This document shows positions 8,637 to 17,712 of a stretch of DNA of 64,000 nucleotides, in pieces. The position numbers and the translations under genes are program-made. Source of the stretch: Falsiroseomonas sp046052145 (GTDB lineage: Bacteria > Pseudomonadota > Alphaproteobacteria > Acetobacterales > Acetobacteraceae); the NCBI GenBank assembly GCA_046052145.1, contig JBJOMW010000008.1, forward strand, positions 1 through 64,000, read 5' to 3'. Under the pieces are notes generated by a model, which searched no databases, was not told where the DNA came from, and saw only the letters and a program-made list of their open reading frames with translations. Each line of letters opens with the position of its first letter. Positions within the stretch are counted from its first letter, which is position 1.

Positions 8637-10274
8637 CTAGACCAGCCGCGCCTGGCGCACTGCCGCGCCGATGAAGCCCCGGAACAGCGGATGCGGCTCA
8701 AAGGGCTTCGACTTCAGCTCCGGGTGGAACTGCACGCCGATGAACCAGGGATGCTCCGGCCGCTCCACGATCTCGGGCAGCGACCCGTCCGGCGACATGC
8801 CGGCGAAGCGCAAGCCCACCTGCTCCAGCCGGTCCTTGTAGTTGACGTTGACCTCGTAGCGGTGGCGGTGGCGCTCCTTGATCTCCGGCGCGCCATCATA
8901 GACCGCCCGCACCAGCGAGCCTTCCGCGAGCGCGGCCGCATAGGCGCCAAGCCGCATCGTGCCGCCGAGATCGCCGCCGGCCGCGCGCCGCTCCACCTCA
9001 TTGCCGCGGGCCCATTCGGTGAGCAGCCCCACCACTGGCTCGGCGCAGGGGCCGAATTCGGTGGAGCTCGCGCCAGCGAGCCCCGCCTGGTTCCGCGCCG
9101 CCTCGATCACCGCCATCTGCATGCCGAAGCAGATGCCGAAGAAGGGGATCTTCCGCTCGCGCGCGAAGCGCACCGCCTCGATCTTGCCTTCCGTCCCGCG
9201 TTCCCCGAAGCCGCCCGGCACCAGGATGCCGTGCACGCCCTCGAGGCGCTTCACCGCTTCCGCATCGCCGCCTTCGAAGATCTGGCTGTCCACCCAGTCG
9301 AGGCGGACCTTCACATTATGCGCGATGCCGCCATGGGCCAGCGCCTCGGCCAGCGACTTATAGCTGTCGAGGAGGTTCGTGTATTTGCCGACGACGGCGA
9401 TCGTCACCTCGCCCTCAGGGGCGCGGATCGCCTGCACGATGCGCTCCCAGCGGCGCATGTCGGGCTCGCCGTAGAAGGACAGGTTGAAGTGCCGCAGCAC
9501 TTCGCGGTCGAGCCCTTCCTCATGATAGCTGATCGGCACGGCGTAGATGCTGTCCGCGTCATAGGCCGGGATCACGCTCTCGGGCCGGACATTGCAGAAC
9601 AGCGCGATCTTGCGCCGCTCATTCTCCGGGATCGGCCGGTCGCAGCGGCAGAGCAGGACCTGCGGCTGGATGCCGACCGAGAGCAGTTCCTTGACAGAAT
9701 GCTGCGTCGGCTTGGTCTTCAGCTCGCCAGCCGAGGGGATGTAGGGCACCAGCGTCAGATGGATGAAGATGCTGCGCGTCGGCCCAAGCTCGTTCGCCAG
9801 CTGGCGGATCGCTTCCAGGAAGGGAAGCGACTCGATGTCGCCCACCGTGCCGCCGACCTCGACGATGACGAAATCATAGCCGTCAGTGTCGGCCTGGATC
9901 ACGTCCTTGATCTTGTCGGTGATGTGCGGAATGACCTGGACGGTCCCGCCCAGATAATCGCCGCGGCGCTCGGCCGCGATCACCTCGGAATAGATGCGCC
10001 CGGTGGTCCAGTTATCCGCCTTGGCGGCATGGACGCCCGTGAAGCGCTCATAGTGGCCGAGGTCGAGGTCGGCTTCCGCCCCGTCATCGGTCACGAAGAC
10101 CTCGCCGTGCTGATACGGGCTCATCGTGCCCGGATCGACGTTGAGATAGGGGTCGAGCTTGCGCAGGCGGACCTTGTAGCCGCGCGCTTGCAGCAGCGCC
10201 CCGAGGGAGGCGGCGGCGATACCCTTGCCGAGCGAGGAGACCACGCCGCCGGTAATGAAGACAAACCGCGTCAT
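8637..10274 (-). CDS. pyrG: CTP synthase
   Basis: Makes CTP from UTP, ATP and glutamine. The 545-residue protein has the N-terminal amidoligase domain (ITGGVVSSLGKGI as the ATP loop, DPYLNVDPGTMSPYQHGEV for the UTP/Mg site). The C-terminal class I glutamine amidotransferase domain carries its nucleophile cysteine in GICFGMQMA and the partner histidine/glutamate in FHPE. All catalytic residues are present and the length is typical. It lies 100 bases downstream of secG in the same direction, an arrangement frequently seen in alphaproteobacteria. Confidence 0.98.
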   Translation of the reverse strand: MTRFVFITGGVVSSLGKGIAAASLGALLQARGYKVRLRKLDPYLNVDPGTMSPYQHGEVFVTDDGAEADLDLGHYERFTGVHAAKADNWTTGRIYSEVIAAERRGDYLGGTVQVIPHITDKIKDVIQADTDGYDFVIVEVGGTVGDIESLPFLEAIRQLANELGPTRSIFIHLTLVPYIPSAGELKTKPTQHSVKELLSVGIQPQVLLCRCDRPIPENERRKIALFCNVRPESVIPAYDADSIYAVPISYHEEGLDREVLRHFNLSFYGEPDMRRWERIVQAIRAPEGEVTIAVVGKYTNLLDSYKSLAEALAHGGIAHNVKVRLDWVDSQIFEGGDAEAVKRLEGVHGILVPGGFGERGTEGKIEAVRFARERKIPFFGICFGMQMAVIEAARNQAGLAGASSTEFGPCAEPVVGLLTEWARGNEVERRAAGGDLGGTMRLGAYAAALAEGSLVRAVYDGAPEIKERHRHRYEVNVNYKDRLEQVGLRFAGMSPDGSLPEIVERPEHPWFIGVQFHPELKSKPFEPHPLFRGFIGAAVRQARLV

Positions 10275-10374
10275 GGGACCCCCTCATAGCGCGGCAAGCG
10301 GCAGGCGAATACCCACCCGGCGCAAGATCGATGCAGCGCAGGACGCGGCCGGCGACCGCCGGCCGCTGCGGAGC

Positions 10375-10698
10375 TCAGTTCGTCGGTACGGCCGGCAGGG
10401 CCGGCATGGCGGGCACCGGCGCCGCCGGGGCGGCCGCGCCAGGCGCGTCCAGGATGGAGCCGCGCGGCTGCTGGCCCTTGCCGAGCATCGCCAGCGCCAG
10501 CGCCAGCACGAAGAAGGCCGTCCCGAGGATGGCCGTGGTCCGCGTCAGCAGATTCGCCGTCCCACGCCCGGACATGAAGGACCCCATCCCCTGGGAGGAG
10601 CCGATGCCAAGCCCCCCGCCCTCGCTGCGCTGGACCAGGATGACCCCGATCAGGGCAAGGGTGATGAGCAGGAACAGGACGAGCAGGACGGTTGTCAT
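10375..10698 (-). CDS. secG: Preprotein translocase subunit SecG
   Basis: A 107-residue inner-membrane protein that stimulates SecYEG translocation. Two transmembrane helices are visible (VLLVLFLLITLALIGVILVQ and TTAILGTAFFVLALALAML) around the conserved cytoplasmic loop QRSEGGGLGIGSSQG. A Pro/Ala-rich tail (AAPAAPVPAMPALPAVP) follows, which is common in alphaproteobacterial SecG. It lies between tpiA and pyrG on the same strand. The ATG at 10698 is preceded by a GGAGG-like site (minus strand, near 10705). Confidence 0.95.
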   Translation of the reverse strand: MTTVLLVLFLLITLALIGVILVQRSEGGGLGIGSSQGMGSFMSGRGTANLLTRTTAILGTAFFVLALALAMLGKGQQPRGSILDAPGAAAPAAPVPAMPALPAVPTN

Positions 10699-10755
10699 GG
10701 CAGCCTCCTCTAGCGGGTCCGGCGCCGCTTTGCCAGCGCCAGCCGGGGAACGGCC

Positions 10756-11499
10756 TCAGCCGGCCGCCCGGGCAATGGCCAGGAAGTCGGCGGCCACCAG
10801 GCTCGCCCCCCCGACCAGCCCGCCATCAACGTTCGGTAGCGCCAGGATGGCCTTGGCGTTGCCCGGCTTCATCGAGCCGCCATAGAGGATGCGCATCTGC
10901 CCGCCTGCCGCGCCGAAACGGGCGGCCAGCGCCGCGCGGATGGTGCCGTGAATGGCCGCGATATCGGCCTCCGTCGGGGTCCGGCCGGTACCGATCGCCC
11001 AGACCGGCTCGTAGGCGATGATGCCGGCAAAGCCATCCGGCAGGCTGCCCTGCAGCTGGCGGGCGACCACGGCCTCGGCCTGGCCAGCCAGCCGCTCGGC
11101 CTCGGTCTCGCCGACGCAGACGATGGGGATCAGGCCGGCGCCAGCGGCCGCCTCGGCCTTGGCCCGCACGGCGGCGTCGGTCTCGGCATGGTCGGTCCGG
11201 CGCTCGGAATGGCCAAGGATCACATGCGTCGCCCCGGCATCGCGCAGCATGGGCGCAGCCACATCGCCGGTATGCGCGCCCTTCGGCGCCGCATGGCAAT
11301 CCTGCGCGCCCACCGCGACCGGGGACCCCGCCAACCGCGCCGCAACCGGGGCGACATGCAGGAAGGCCGGGCAGACCAGAAGGTCGGCCGGCAGGCCCGC
11401 CGCGCCGTCCCGCACCGCCCCGGCCAGCGCCGGGGCCTCGGCCAGGCTGCCATGCATCTTCCAGTTGCCCGCGATCAGCGGCCGCACGCCCGGCGTCAT
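10756..11499 (-). CDS. tpiA: Triosephosphate isomerase
   Basis: Interconverts dihydroxyacetone phosphate and glyceraldehyde 3-phosphate. The 247-residue TIM barrel has all catalytic residues: Asn/Lys in AGNWKMHG, His in LGHSERR and Glu in AYEPVWAIGTG. The phosphate-binding loop near the C-terminus is LYGGSMKPGNA. The ATG at 11499 gives MTPGVRPLIAGNWKMHG, the expected N-terminus. A long in-frame extension upstream lies antisense to the ppiD-like gene and is not real. The gene heads the tpiA-secG-pyrG series and is divergent from the foldase gene. Confidence 0.97.
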   Translation of the reverse strand: MTPGVRPLIAGNWKMHGSLAEAPALAGAVRDGAAGLPADLLVCPAFLHVAPVAARLAGSPVAVGAQDCHAAPKGAHTGDVAAPMLRDAGATHVILGHSERRTDHAETDAAVRAKAEAAAGAGLIPIVCVGETEAERLAGQAEAVVARQLQGSLPDGFAGIIAYEPVWAIGTGRTPTEADIAAIHGTIRAALAARFGAAGGQMRILYGGSMKPGNAKAILALPNVDGGLVGGASLVAADFLAIARAAG

Positions 11500-11592
11500 C
11501 CCTGGCCTCTCCCTGCCCTTGATTGTGCCGGGCTCGGCTAGCAACAGCGGGTCGGGCTGGCAACGGGGCGGGCTCTGCGCTACGCCCGCTCC

Positions 11593-13494
11593 ATGATCAC
11601 CTGGTTCCGCAAGCTGTCGCAGTCCTGGGTCGCGAAGATCCTGTTCGTCCTCCTGATCATCTCCTTCGGGATCTGGGGGATCGAGGACGTCGTACGCAAA
11701 GCGTTCCGCGACACGGCCGTGGTGCGCCTGCAGGGCACGACCATCGAAGTCCCAGAGGCCCAGGCCGCCGCCCGGCGTGAGCTGCAGCGCATCCAGCGCC
11801 AGCTTGGCCCGAGCTTCGAACCCGACCAGACGATCCGTGAGGCGATCGCCCGCCAGACGCTGGAAGGCCTCATCGCCGACCGCGCCCAGCGGATCGAAGC
11901 AGGGCGGCTGGGCCTGGCCACGCCCGATGCGCAGGTTGCGGCCTATGTCCGCACCATTCCGGGCTTCCAGCTGGGCGGCCAGTTCAGCCGCCTGATGCTC
12001 GACGAATTCCTGCGCCAGTCCGACCTGAACGAGGCGATGTTCCTGCAGCTCGTGCGCGACGATCTGCAGCGGATGCAGCTGATCGGCGCGGTGCGCGCCG
12101 GCGCCGCCGCGCCCGAGCTGATGGCCGGCGCGCTCTTCCGCTGGGAGCGCGAGCGCCGCATCGCCCAGCTGGTCGAGCTGCCCCTGCTGGAAGCCCCTGA
12201 GCCGGAGGCGCCGACCGAGGCGCAGCTTACCCGCTTCCACGCCAACAACCCCGCGCTCTTCTCAACGCCCGAGCTGCGCGAGGCGACGCTCGCCATTCTC
12301 TCGCCCGAGACACTGGCCGACCAGGTCGAGGTGCCGGCGGAGGACCTCCGCGCCGCCTTCGAAGCGCGCCGCGCCCAGTTCGAGACGCCGGAGCGGCGCG
12401 AGCTGGAACAGGTGCTGGTCCCGGCGGAAGACGCCGCGCAGCGCCTGGCCGCCGCCTGGGCCACCAACCCCGATTTCGTCGCCATCCGCCAGGCTGCGGA
12501 GGCCGCAGGCGGCAGCGCGCTCGCGCTCGGCGCGGTGACACGCGCGGAGCTGCCATTGCCGGCGCTGGCCGAGGCCGCCTTCGCCGCGGCCCAGGGCGGC
12601 GTGACCGCGCCCGTGCGCTCCCCCTTTGGCTGGCATGTGCTGCGCGTCGCCGCCGTCGCGCCCGGCAGCGCGGTGCGGTTCGAGGATGTGCGCGACCGCC
12701 TGCAGGCGGAGCTCGCGCTGGAAAAGGCCGCCGACCTCGCCTTCGACCGCGCCAACCGCGTGGAGGATGCGATCGCCGGCGGCGCGACGCTGGAAGACGC
12801 AGCGCGGCGCTATGGCATGGCGATCGCCACTGTCCGGCTGGATGCGCGCGGCAACGACGCCGATGGCTCCACCGTGCCCTTCCCCCTGCCCGCCGCGGCC
12901 CGGCCCGAGGTGCTGCGCGCCATTTTCACCGCCGAGCCCGGCCGCGCCCCGCGCCTGCAGGAGCTGCGCCAGGCCGACGCCTTCGTCGCGGTGGAGCTGC
13001 GCGGCATCGCCCCCGCCGCGCTGCGTCCCTTCGACACCGTCGCCGAGGAGGTCCGGCAGGCTTTCGTGACCGATGCGCGCCGCCGCTTCCAGGAAGAACG
13101 CGCCGCCGGGCTGCTGGGCGCGGTGCGCGGTGGCCAAACGCTGGCGACGGCTGCCGAGGCCGCCAGCCTCACCACCGACCGCATGGGCCCCTTCGGCCGC
13201 CGGCCGGAACGCGGCGCACCCGGCCTGACCGTGCCGCCCGAGCTGCTGCCCGTGCTGTTCGGCGCACGCTTGAACGAAGCCGTGATGGTGCCGACGCGCG
13301 CCGGATTCGCGGTCGCGCAGCTGCTGGAAGTGGTGGAGGCCAACCCGGCCGAGGATGCGGAAGCGCTGGTCGCCGCGCGGCGCAACGCGCAGGCCCAGGC
13401 CGCCGAGGACCTTGAGATCCAGTTCCAGGCCGCGCTCCGCAACCGCGCCGCGCCGCGCATCAACCAGGGCCTGATCCAGCAGGTTGCGCCGTGA
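11593..13494 (+). CDS. SurA/PpiD-type periplasmic peptidyl-prolyl isomerase
   Basis: A 633-residue membrane-anchored foldase. An N-terminal transmembrane segment (ILFVLLIISFGIWGIEDVV, about residues 16-34) is followed by a large SurA_N-like periplasmic region. A parvulin-type rotamase domain sits in the middle (about 235-365), ending in the family motif SPFGWHVLRV. A C-terminal chaperone region completes the PpiD layout. It is expected to help outer-membrane proteins fold after leaving SecYEG. It ends in a GTGA overlap with trpE, which suggests translational coupling. A ppiD-trpE neighbourhood is common in this group. Confidence 0.92.
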   Translation: MITWFRKLSQSWVAKILFVLLIISFGIWGIEDVVRKAFRDTAVVRLQGTTIEVPEAQAAARRELQRIQRQLGPSFEPDQTIREAIARQTLEGLIADRAQRIEAGRLGLATPDAQVAAYVRTIPGFQLGGQFSRLMLDEFLRQSDLNEAMFLQLVRDDLQRMQLIGAVRAGAAAPELMAGALFRWERERRIAQLVELPLLEAPEPEAPTEAQLTRFHANNPALFSTPELREATLAILSPETLADQVEVPAEDLRAAFEARRAQFETPERRELEQVLVPAEDAAQRLAAAWATNPDFVAIRQAAEAAGGSALALGAVTRAELPLPALAEAAFAAAQGGVTAPVRSPFGWHVLRVAAVAPGSAVRFEDVRDRLQAELALEKAADLAFDRANRVEDAIAGGATLEDAARRYGMAIATVRLDARGNDADGSTVPFPLPAAARPEVLRAIFTAEPGRAPRLQELRQADAFVAVELRGIAPAALRPFDTVAEEVRQAFVTDARRRFQEERAAGLLGAVRGGQTLATAAEAASLTTDRMGPFGRRPERGAPGLTVPPELLPVLFGARLNEAVMVPTRAGFAVAQLLEVVEANPAEDAEALVAARRNAQAQAAEDLEIQFQAALRNRAAPRINQGLIQQVAP

Positions 13495-14990
13495 ACGCCA
13501 GCTTCGCCGATTTCGCGGCGGGGCTCGCGGCCGGGCGCGGCCAGGTGCTGTTCCGCGAACGCGTCGCGGACCTCGACACGCCGGTCGGCGCCTTCCAGCG
13601 CCTGGTGCAGGGCCGGCCCAACGCCTTTCTTCTGGAATCGGTCGAAGGCGGGGCGTCGCGCGCGCGCTTCACCTCGCTCGGCTTCGAGCCGGACCTGATC
13701 TGGCGCTGCCGCGAGGGCAAGGCAGAGCTGAACCGCCATGCGCTCGCCGCGCCGCATGCCTTCGTGCCCGAGGCCGCCGCCCCGCTCGACAGCCTGCGCG
13801 CGCTGGTCGCGGAATGCCGCATGCCGATGCCGGCGGGCCTGCCTTCCATCGCGGCCGGGCTGTTCGGCTTCCTCGGCTATGACATGGTCCGCCAGATCGA
13901 GCGCCTGCCGGAAAAGAACCCGAACCTGCTCGGCATCCCCGATGCGGTGATGTTCCGCCCGACGCTGGTCGCCGTCTTCGACCATGTGCGCGACACGCTG
14001 ACGCTGGTCACCCCGATCTGGCCCGCGCCCGGCCTCGACCCCCAGGCCGCCTGGGACGCCGCGCAAGCGCGCCTCGACGAGGCGGAGGCCGCACTCGATC
14101 GCCCGCTGCCGCGCCCCGCGCCGCCCGCAGCACTCCCCGCCCTGCCCGCGCCATCCTCCAACTTCACCAAGGAAGGCTTCTGCGCCGCGGTCGAGAAGGC
14201 GAAGGAGCACATCGCCGCGGGCGATGCCTTCCAGATCGTGCCCTCGCAGCGTTTCTCCGTGCCCTTCGCGCTGCCGCCCTTCGCGCTCTATCGCGCGCTG
14301 CGCCGGCTGAACCCAGCACCCTACCTGTTCTTCCTCGACCTCGGCGGCTTTGCGCTTGTCGGTGCCTCGCCCGAGATCCTGGTCAGCGTGAAGCATGGCG
14401 AGGTGAAGCTGCGGCCTCTGGCCGGCACCCGCCCGCGCGGAGCAACGCCGGAGGAAGATCAGCGCCTCGAACGCGAGCTGCTCGCCGATCCGAAGGAGCT
14501 CGCGGAACACCTGATGCTGATCGACCTCGGCCGCAACGATGTCGGCCGGGTCGCCGAGATCGGCAGTGTGCGCGTGACGCAGAAATTCCAGGTCGAGCGC
14601 TATTCGCAGGTCATGCACATCATGAGCGAGGTGGTCGGCCGCCTGCGCCCGGGACTGGAGCCGCTGGATGCGCTGATGGCGGGCTTCCCGGCCGGCACGC
14701 TCTCGGGCGCGCCTAAGGTGCGCGCGATGGAGATCATCGAGGAGCTCGAACCCTCGCGGCGCGGCGTCTATGCGGGCGGCGTCGGCTATTTCGGCGCGGA
14801 CGGCAACATGGACACCTGCATCGCGCTGCGCACCGCGCTGGTGAAGGACGGCGTGATGCATGTGCAGGCCGGCGCGGGCGTGGTCGCCGACAGCGACCCG
14901 GAGGCCGAATACGAGGAAACCCGCGCCAAGGCCCGCGCGCTGTTCCGCGCCGCCGAGGAAGCGGTGCGCTTCGCCGCCGGGCGGCGGTGA
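13491..14990 (+). CDS. trpE: Anthranilate synthase component I
   Basis: Converts chorismate with ammonia to anthranilate, the first step of tryptophan synthesis. The 499-residue protein begins with a GTG overlapping the stop of the preceding gene. LLESVEGG is the N-terminal tryptophan feedback site. The chorismate-utilising domain contains GDAFQIVPSQRF, LAGTRPRG, LIDLGRNDVGRV, FPAGTLSGAPKVRAMEII and GGVGYFGADGNMD. All active-site segments are intact. The glutaminase partner trpG, usually next to trpE in related genomes, is not here: a GntR regulator follows in a four-base overlap. Confidence 0.96.
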   Translation: MNASFADFAAGLAAGRGQVLFRERVADLDTPVGAFQRLVQGRPNAFLLESVEGGASRARFTSLGFEPDLIWRCREGKAELNRHALAAPHAFVPEAAAPLDSLRALVAECRMPMPAGLPSIAAGLFGFLGYDMVRQIERLPEKNPNLLGIPDAVMFRPTLVAVFDHVRDTLTLVTPIWPAPGLDPQAAWDAAQARLDEAEAALDRPLPRPAPPAALPALPAPSSNFTKEGFCAAVEKAKEHIAAGDAFQIVPSQRFSVPFALPPFALYRALRRLNPAPYLFFLDLGGFALVGASPEILVSVKHGEVKLRPLAGTRPRGATPEEDQRLERELLADPKELAEHLMLIDLGRNDVGRVAEIGSVRVTQKFQVERYSQVMHIMSEVVGRLRPGLEPLDALMAGFPAGTLSGAPKVRAMEIIEELEPSRRGVYAGGVGYFGADGNMDTCIALRTALVKDGVMHVQAGAGVVADSDPEAEYEETRAKARALFRAAEEAVRFAAGRR

Positions 14991-15727
14991 GCGTAGCAGC
15001 CACATCCACACCCACAGCGGCCCTCGCGCGCAGGCGCGGGACGGCCAAGGCGGCGCTCCCGACGCGGGCCGAGGCGCTGGCGCAGCACATCGCCGATGAA
15101 ATCGTCGCCGGCCGGCTCCGCCCCGGCGCGGCGCTCGAGGAGATTCCGCTCGCCGCCGCGCATGGCGTGTCCCGCACGCCGGTGCGCGAGGCGCTGCGGC
15201 GCCTGGAATCCTCGGGCCTCGTCGAGACCCGTCCCCGCCGCGGCGCTGTCGTTGCCCGGCCCGAGCCGCGGCGGCTGCGCGAGATCTTCGCCGTCATGGC
15301 GGAGTTGGAGGCGCTCTCGGCCGCCGCTGCCGCGCGCGCCATGCCCCCCGCCGCGCGGCGCGAGTTGGAAGCACTGCACCGGCGCATGGGCGCGATGGTG
15401 CGCGCAGGCGAGCTCGGCGCCTATCGCGAGGGCAATGTCGCCTTCCACCAGGCGCTCTATGCCGGCGCGCAGAATGGCTACCTGGCGGAGCTGGCGCAGG
15501 ATACGCGCCGCCGCCTGGCCCCTTTCCGCGCCGCCCAGCTCGAGACCGGCGACCGGCTGCGCCGCTCGCATGATGAGCATGGGGCAATCGTCACCGCGAT
15601 CCTCCGCGGCGATGCGGAGGAGGCGGCGCGGGTGATGCGGGAGCATCTGGCGCTAACCGAGGCCGCCTGGGGGCGGATGATGCAGCTGGTGCTGGGCAAC
15701 AGCACGCAGGACGCGCCTATTTCATAG
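14987..15727 (+). CDS. GntR family regulator (FCD type)
   Basis: A 246-residue ligand-responsive regulator. After a basic Ala-rich lead of about 25 residues comes the winged helix (about 30-90, recognition helix in HGVSRTPVREALRRLE). The all-helical FCD ligand domain follows, with metal-site signatures HQALYAGAQNGYL and SHDEHGAIVTAI. The start is a GTG overlapping the trpE stop by four bases. Its neighbours on the right are the allophanate hydrolase and ABC transporter genes, which it probably controls, perhaps through the inverted repeat at 15759-15791. It has no plausible role in tryptophan synthesis. Confidence 0.9.
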   Translation: MSVAATSTPTAALARRRGTAKAALPTRAEALAQHIADEIVAGRLRPGAALEEIPLAAAHGVSRTPVREALRRLESSGLVETRPRRGAVVARPEPRRLREIFAVMAELEALSAAAAARAMPPAARRELEALHRRMGAMVRAGELGAYREGNVAFHQALYAGAQNGYLAELAQDTRRRLAPFRAAQLETGDRLRRSHDEHGAIVTAILRGDAEEAARVMREHLALTEAAWGRMMQLVLGNSTQDAPIS

Positions 15728-15758
15728 GCAAACTCGCCCGTTTTTCGCGCGCGTGCAT

Positions 15759-15791
15759 ACACCGCGCGTCCGGCAACGCTCTGCGCGGTGT
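15759..15791. promoter_or_regulatory. Inverted repeat before the allophanate hydrolase gene
   Basis: ACACCGCGC at 15759-15767 and GCGCGGTGT at 15783-15791 form a perfect nine-base inverted repeat around a 15-base loop. It lies between the GntR gene and the amidase, just after a GTGCATAC element. It could be an operator for the adjacent GntR protein or an RNA hairpin; there is no T tract to make it a terminator. Confidence 0.35.
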
Positions 15792-15867
15792 GAAGCGCAC
15801 CGCCCTTCCCTTGCATTTCCAATAGGTTGGATGATGTCCGCCGGCGCGGCACAGGCCTTGCTGAGCC

Positions 15868-17265
15868 ATGTCCAGCATGTCATCCGCGCCAGCCCCTGCC
15901 GACCTCTCGCTCGACCGTGCCAGCCTGCACGCGGCCTATGCAGCCGGGCTGCGGCCGGAGCAGGTGGTCGCGCTGATCCACCGGCGCCTCGCCGCGCTCG
16001 ACGATCCGGGCATCTTCCTGCACCTGCTGCCGGAAGCGGCAGCCTGCGCCGCCGCCGCGGCGCTCCCGCCCTTCGATCCCGCCCGCTTCCCCCTCTGGGG
16101 CCTGCCGGTGGCGGTGAAGGACAATATCGACGTCGCCGGCCTGCCCACCACCGCCGCCTGCCCCGCCTTCGCCACCACCGCGCGGGAGAGCGCGCCCGCC
16201 GTCGCGAAGCTGCTCGCCGCCGGCGCGGTGCTGATCGGCAAGACCAATCTCGACCAGTTCGCGACCGGCCTCGTCGGCGTGCGCACCCCCTACCCCGCCC
16301 CGCGCAACGCTTTCGATGCGGCGCGCGTGCCGGGCGGCTCGAGCTCCGGCTCGGCGGTCGCCGTCGCGCAGGGGCTGGCGACGCTGACGCTCGGCACCGA
16401 CACGGCAGGCTCCGGCCGTATCCCGGCGGCGCTGAACAATCTGGTGGGGCTGAAGCCCTCGCTTGGTGTCATCTCGACGCGCGGCGTGGTGCCGGCCTGC
16501 CGCACGCTCGATTGCGTCTCCGTCTTCGCGCTCAGCGTCGCCGATGCCTGGGCCGGCTTCGCCGCCATCGCGGGGGACGACGCGGGCGATCCCTTCTCGC
16601 GCATGATCCCCTGGCAGGAGCCCGGAGACGCCGCGCCGATCCTGCGCATCGGCATCCCCGCCACGCCCGAACTCGACGACGCGCCGGGTCGCGTCGCCTG
16701 GGGCGCCGCCTGCACGCGCCTCGCCGGCCTCGGCGCGGCGGTGACCGAGCTCGACATGGCGCCGTTCCACGCCGTCGCGCGGCTGCTCTACGACGGCCCC
16801 TGGGTCGCCGAGCGTGCGGCCGCCGTCGGCGCCTTCGCCGCCGCCAACCCCGATGCGGTGCATCCCGTCACGCGCAGCATCCTGGCCGGGGCGGCGCGCT
16901 TCTCGGCGGTGGATGCCTTCCGTGGCCTCTATCTGCTGGCCGAGCTGCGCCGCGCGACGGAGCCGGTGTGGGAGAGCGTGGACGCGATCGCCGTGCCATC
17001 CGCCCCCAACTTCCCGACGGTCGCGGAACTCGACGCCGATCCGATCGGCCCGAATGCACGCCTCGGCGCCTACACCAACTTCGTGAACCTGCTCGACCTC
17101 GCGGCGCTGGCCGTGCCCGGGCCCTTCCGGCCGGATGGGCTGCCGGCGGGGATCACGCTGATCGGTCCGCGCGGATCGGATGCGCGGCTTGCCGAACTTG
17201 GCGCGCGCTTCCAGGCCGCGGCGCAACCGCGCCTCGGCGCGACAGCCGGGAGGCTCGCGGCATGA
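15868..17265 (+). CDS. atzF: Allophanate hydrolase, amidase domain
   Basis: An amidase-signature hydrolase of 465 residues, most like the amidase half of allophanate hydrolase, which splits allophanate to ammonia and CO2. The Ser-cisSer-Lys triad is visible: Lys84 in PVAVKDNIDVAG, the cis-serine in PGGSSSGSAVAV (about 159) and the nucleophile Ser182 in GTDTAGSGRIPAALNN. The lines AGLPTTAACPAF and NNLVGLKPSLG are typical for this subfamily rather than for GatA. The C-terminal domain that completes AtzF/DUR1,2-type enzymes is absent and is encoded by the next gene, overlapping by ATGA. Function on another carbamoyl compound is possible. Confidence 0.85.
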   Translation: MSSMSSAPAPADLSLDRASLHAAYAAGLRPEQVVALIHRRLAALDDPGIFLHLLPEAAACAAAAALPPFDPARFPLWGLPVAVKDNIDVAGLPTTAACPAFATTARESAPAVAKLLAAGAVLIGKTNLDQFATGLVGVRTPYPAPRNAFDAARVPGGSSSGSAVAVAQGLATLTLGTDTAGSGRIPAALNNLVGLKPSLGVISTRGVVPACRTLDCVSVFALSVADAWAGFAAIAGDDAGDPFSRMIPWQEPGDAAPILRIGIPATPELDDAPGRVAWGAACTRLAGLGAAVTELDMAPFHAVARLLYDGPWVAERAAAVGAFAAANPDAVHPVTRSILAGAARFSAVDAFRGLYLLAELRRATEPVWESVDAIAVPSAPNFPTVAELDADPIGPNARLGAYTNFVNLLDLAALAVPGPFRPDGLPAGITLIGPRGSDARLAELGARFQAAAQPRLGATAGRLAA

Positions 17266-17672
17266 ATGACATGATCGAAATCGCCGTCGTTGGCGCGCAT
17301 CTCTCGGGCCTCGCGCTGAACCACGAACTCACCAGCCGCGGCGGTGAGCTGCGCCGCGCGGTTCGCACCGAAGCTTCCTATCGCTTCTACGCGCTGGCGG
17401 GTGGCCCGCCGCGCCGGCCTGGCCTGCTGCGCGTCGCCGCCGGCACCGGCCATGCCATCGCCGCCGAGGTCTGGGCGCTGCCGCCCGCGGGCTTCGCCGC
17501 CTTCGTCGCCGCAATCCCGAGCCCGCTGTGCATCGGCACGCTCCGCCTCGAGGACGGCACGATGCCCAAGGGTTTCCTGGTCGAGCCCGAGGGCCTCACC
17601 GGCGCCGAGGAGATCAGCCGCTTCGGCGGCTGGCGCGCCTTCCTCGCTTCCCTTCAACCGGCGCCCGCCTGA
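17262..17672 (+). CDS. Stand-alone allophanate hydrolase C-terminal domain (gamma-glutamylcyclotransferase-like fold)
   Basis: A 136-residue protein starting MNDMIEIAVVGAHLSG. It has the pattern of the allophanate hydrolase C-terminal domain: VGAHLSGLALNHELTSRGG, then YRFYALAGGPPRRPGLLRV and LGTL-like turns around GTLRLEDGTMPKGFLVEPEG. In full-length enzymes this domain follows the amidase on one chain and acts on N-carboxycarbamate, the amidase product. Here it is a separate gene whose ATG overlaps the amidase stop by four bases, so the two should be made together and probably assemble. No frameshift is needed to explain the split: start and stop are both clean. Confidence 0.75.
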   Translation: MNDMIEIAVVGAHLSGLALNHELTSRGGELRRAVRTEASYRFYALAGGPPRRPGLLRVAAGTGHAIAAEVWALPPAGFAAFVAAIPSPLCIGTLRLEDGTMPKGFLVEPEGLTGAEEISRFGGWRAFLASLQPAPA

Positions 17673-17712
17673 CGCGCCCGACCGCCACCACCAGACAGCA
17701 GGGAGACTTCCG

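Noticed and set aside
8625..10289. Open frame of 554 codons on the plus strand
   Set aside because: It lies opposite pyrG over its whole length and its composition is that of an antisense shadow.
12810..15011. Open frame of 733 codons on the minus strand
   Set aside because: It is antisense to the end of the foldase gene and all of trpE, both of which have clear motifs.
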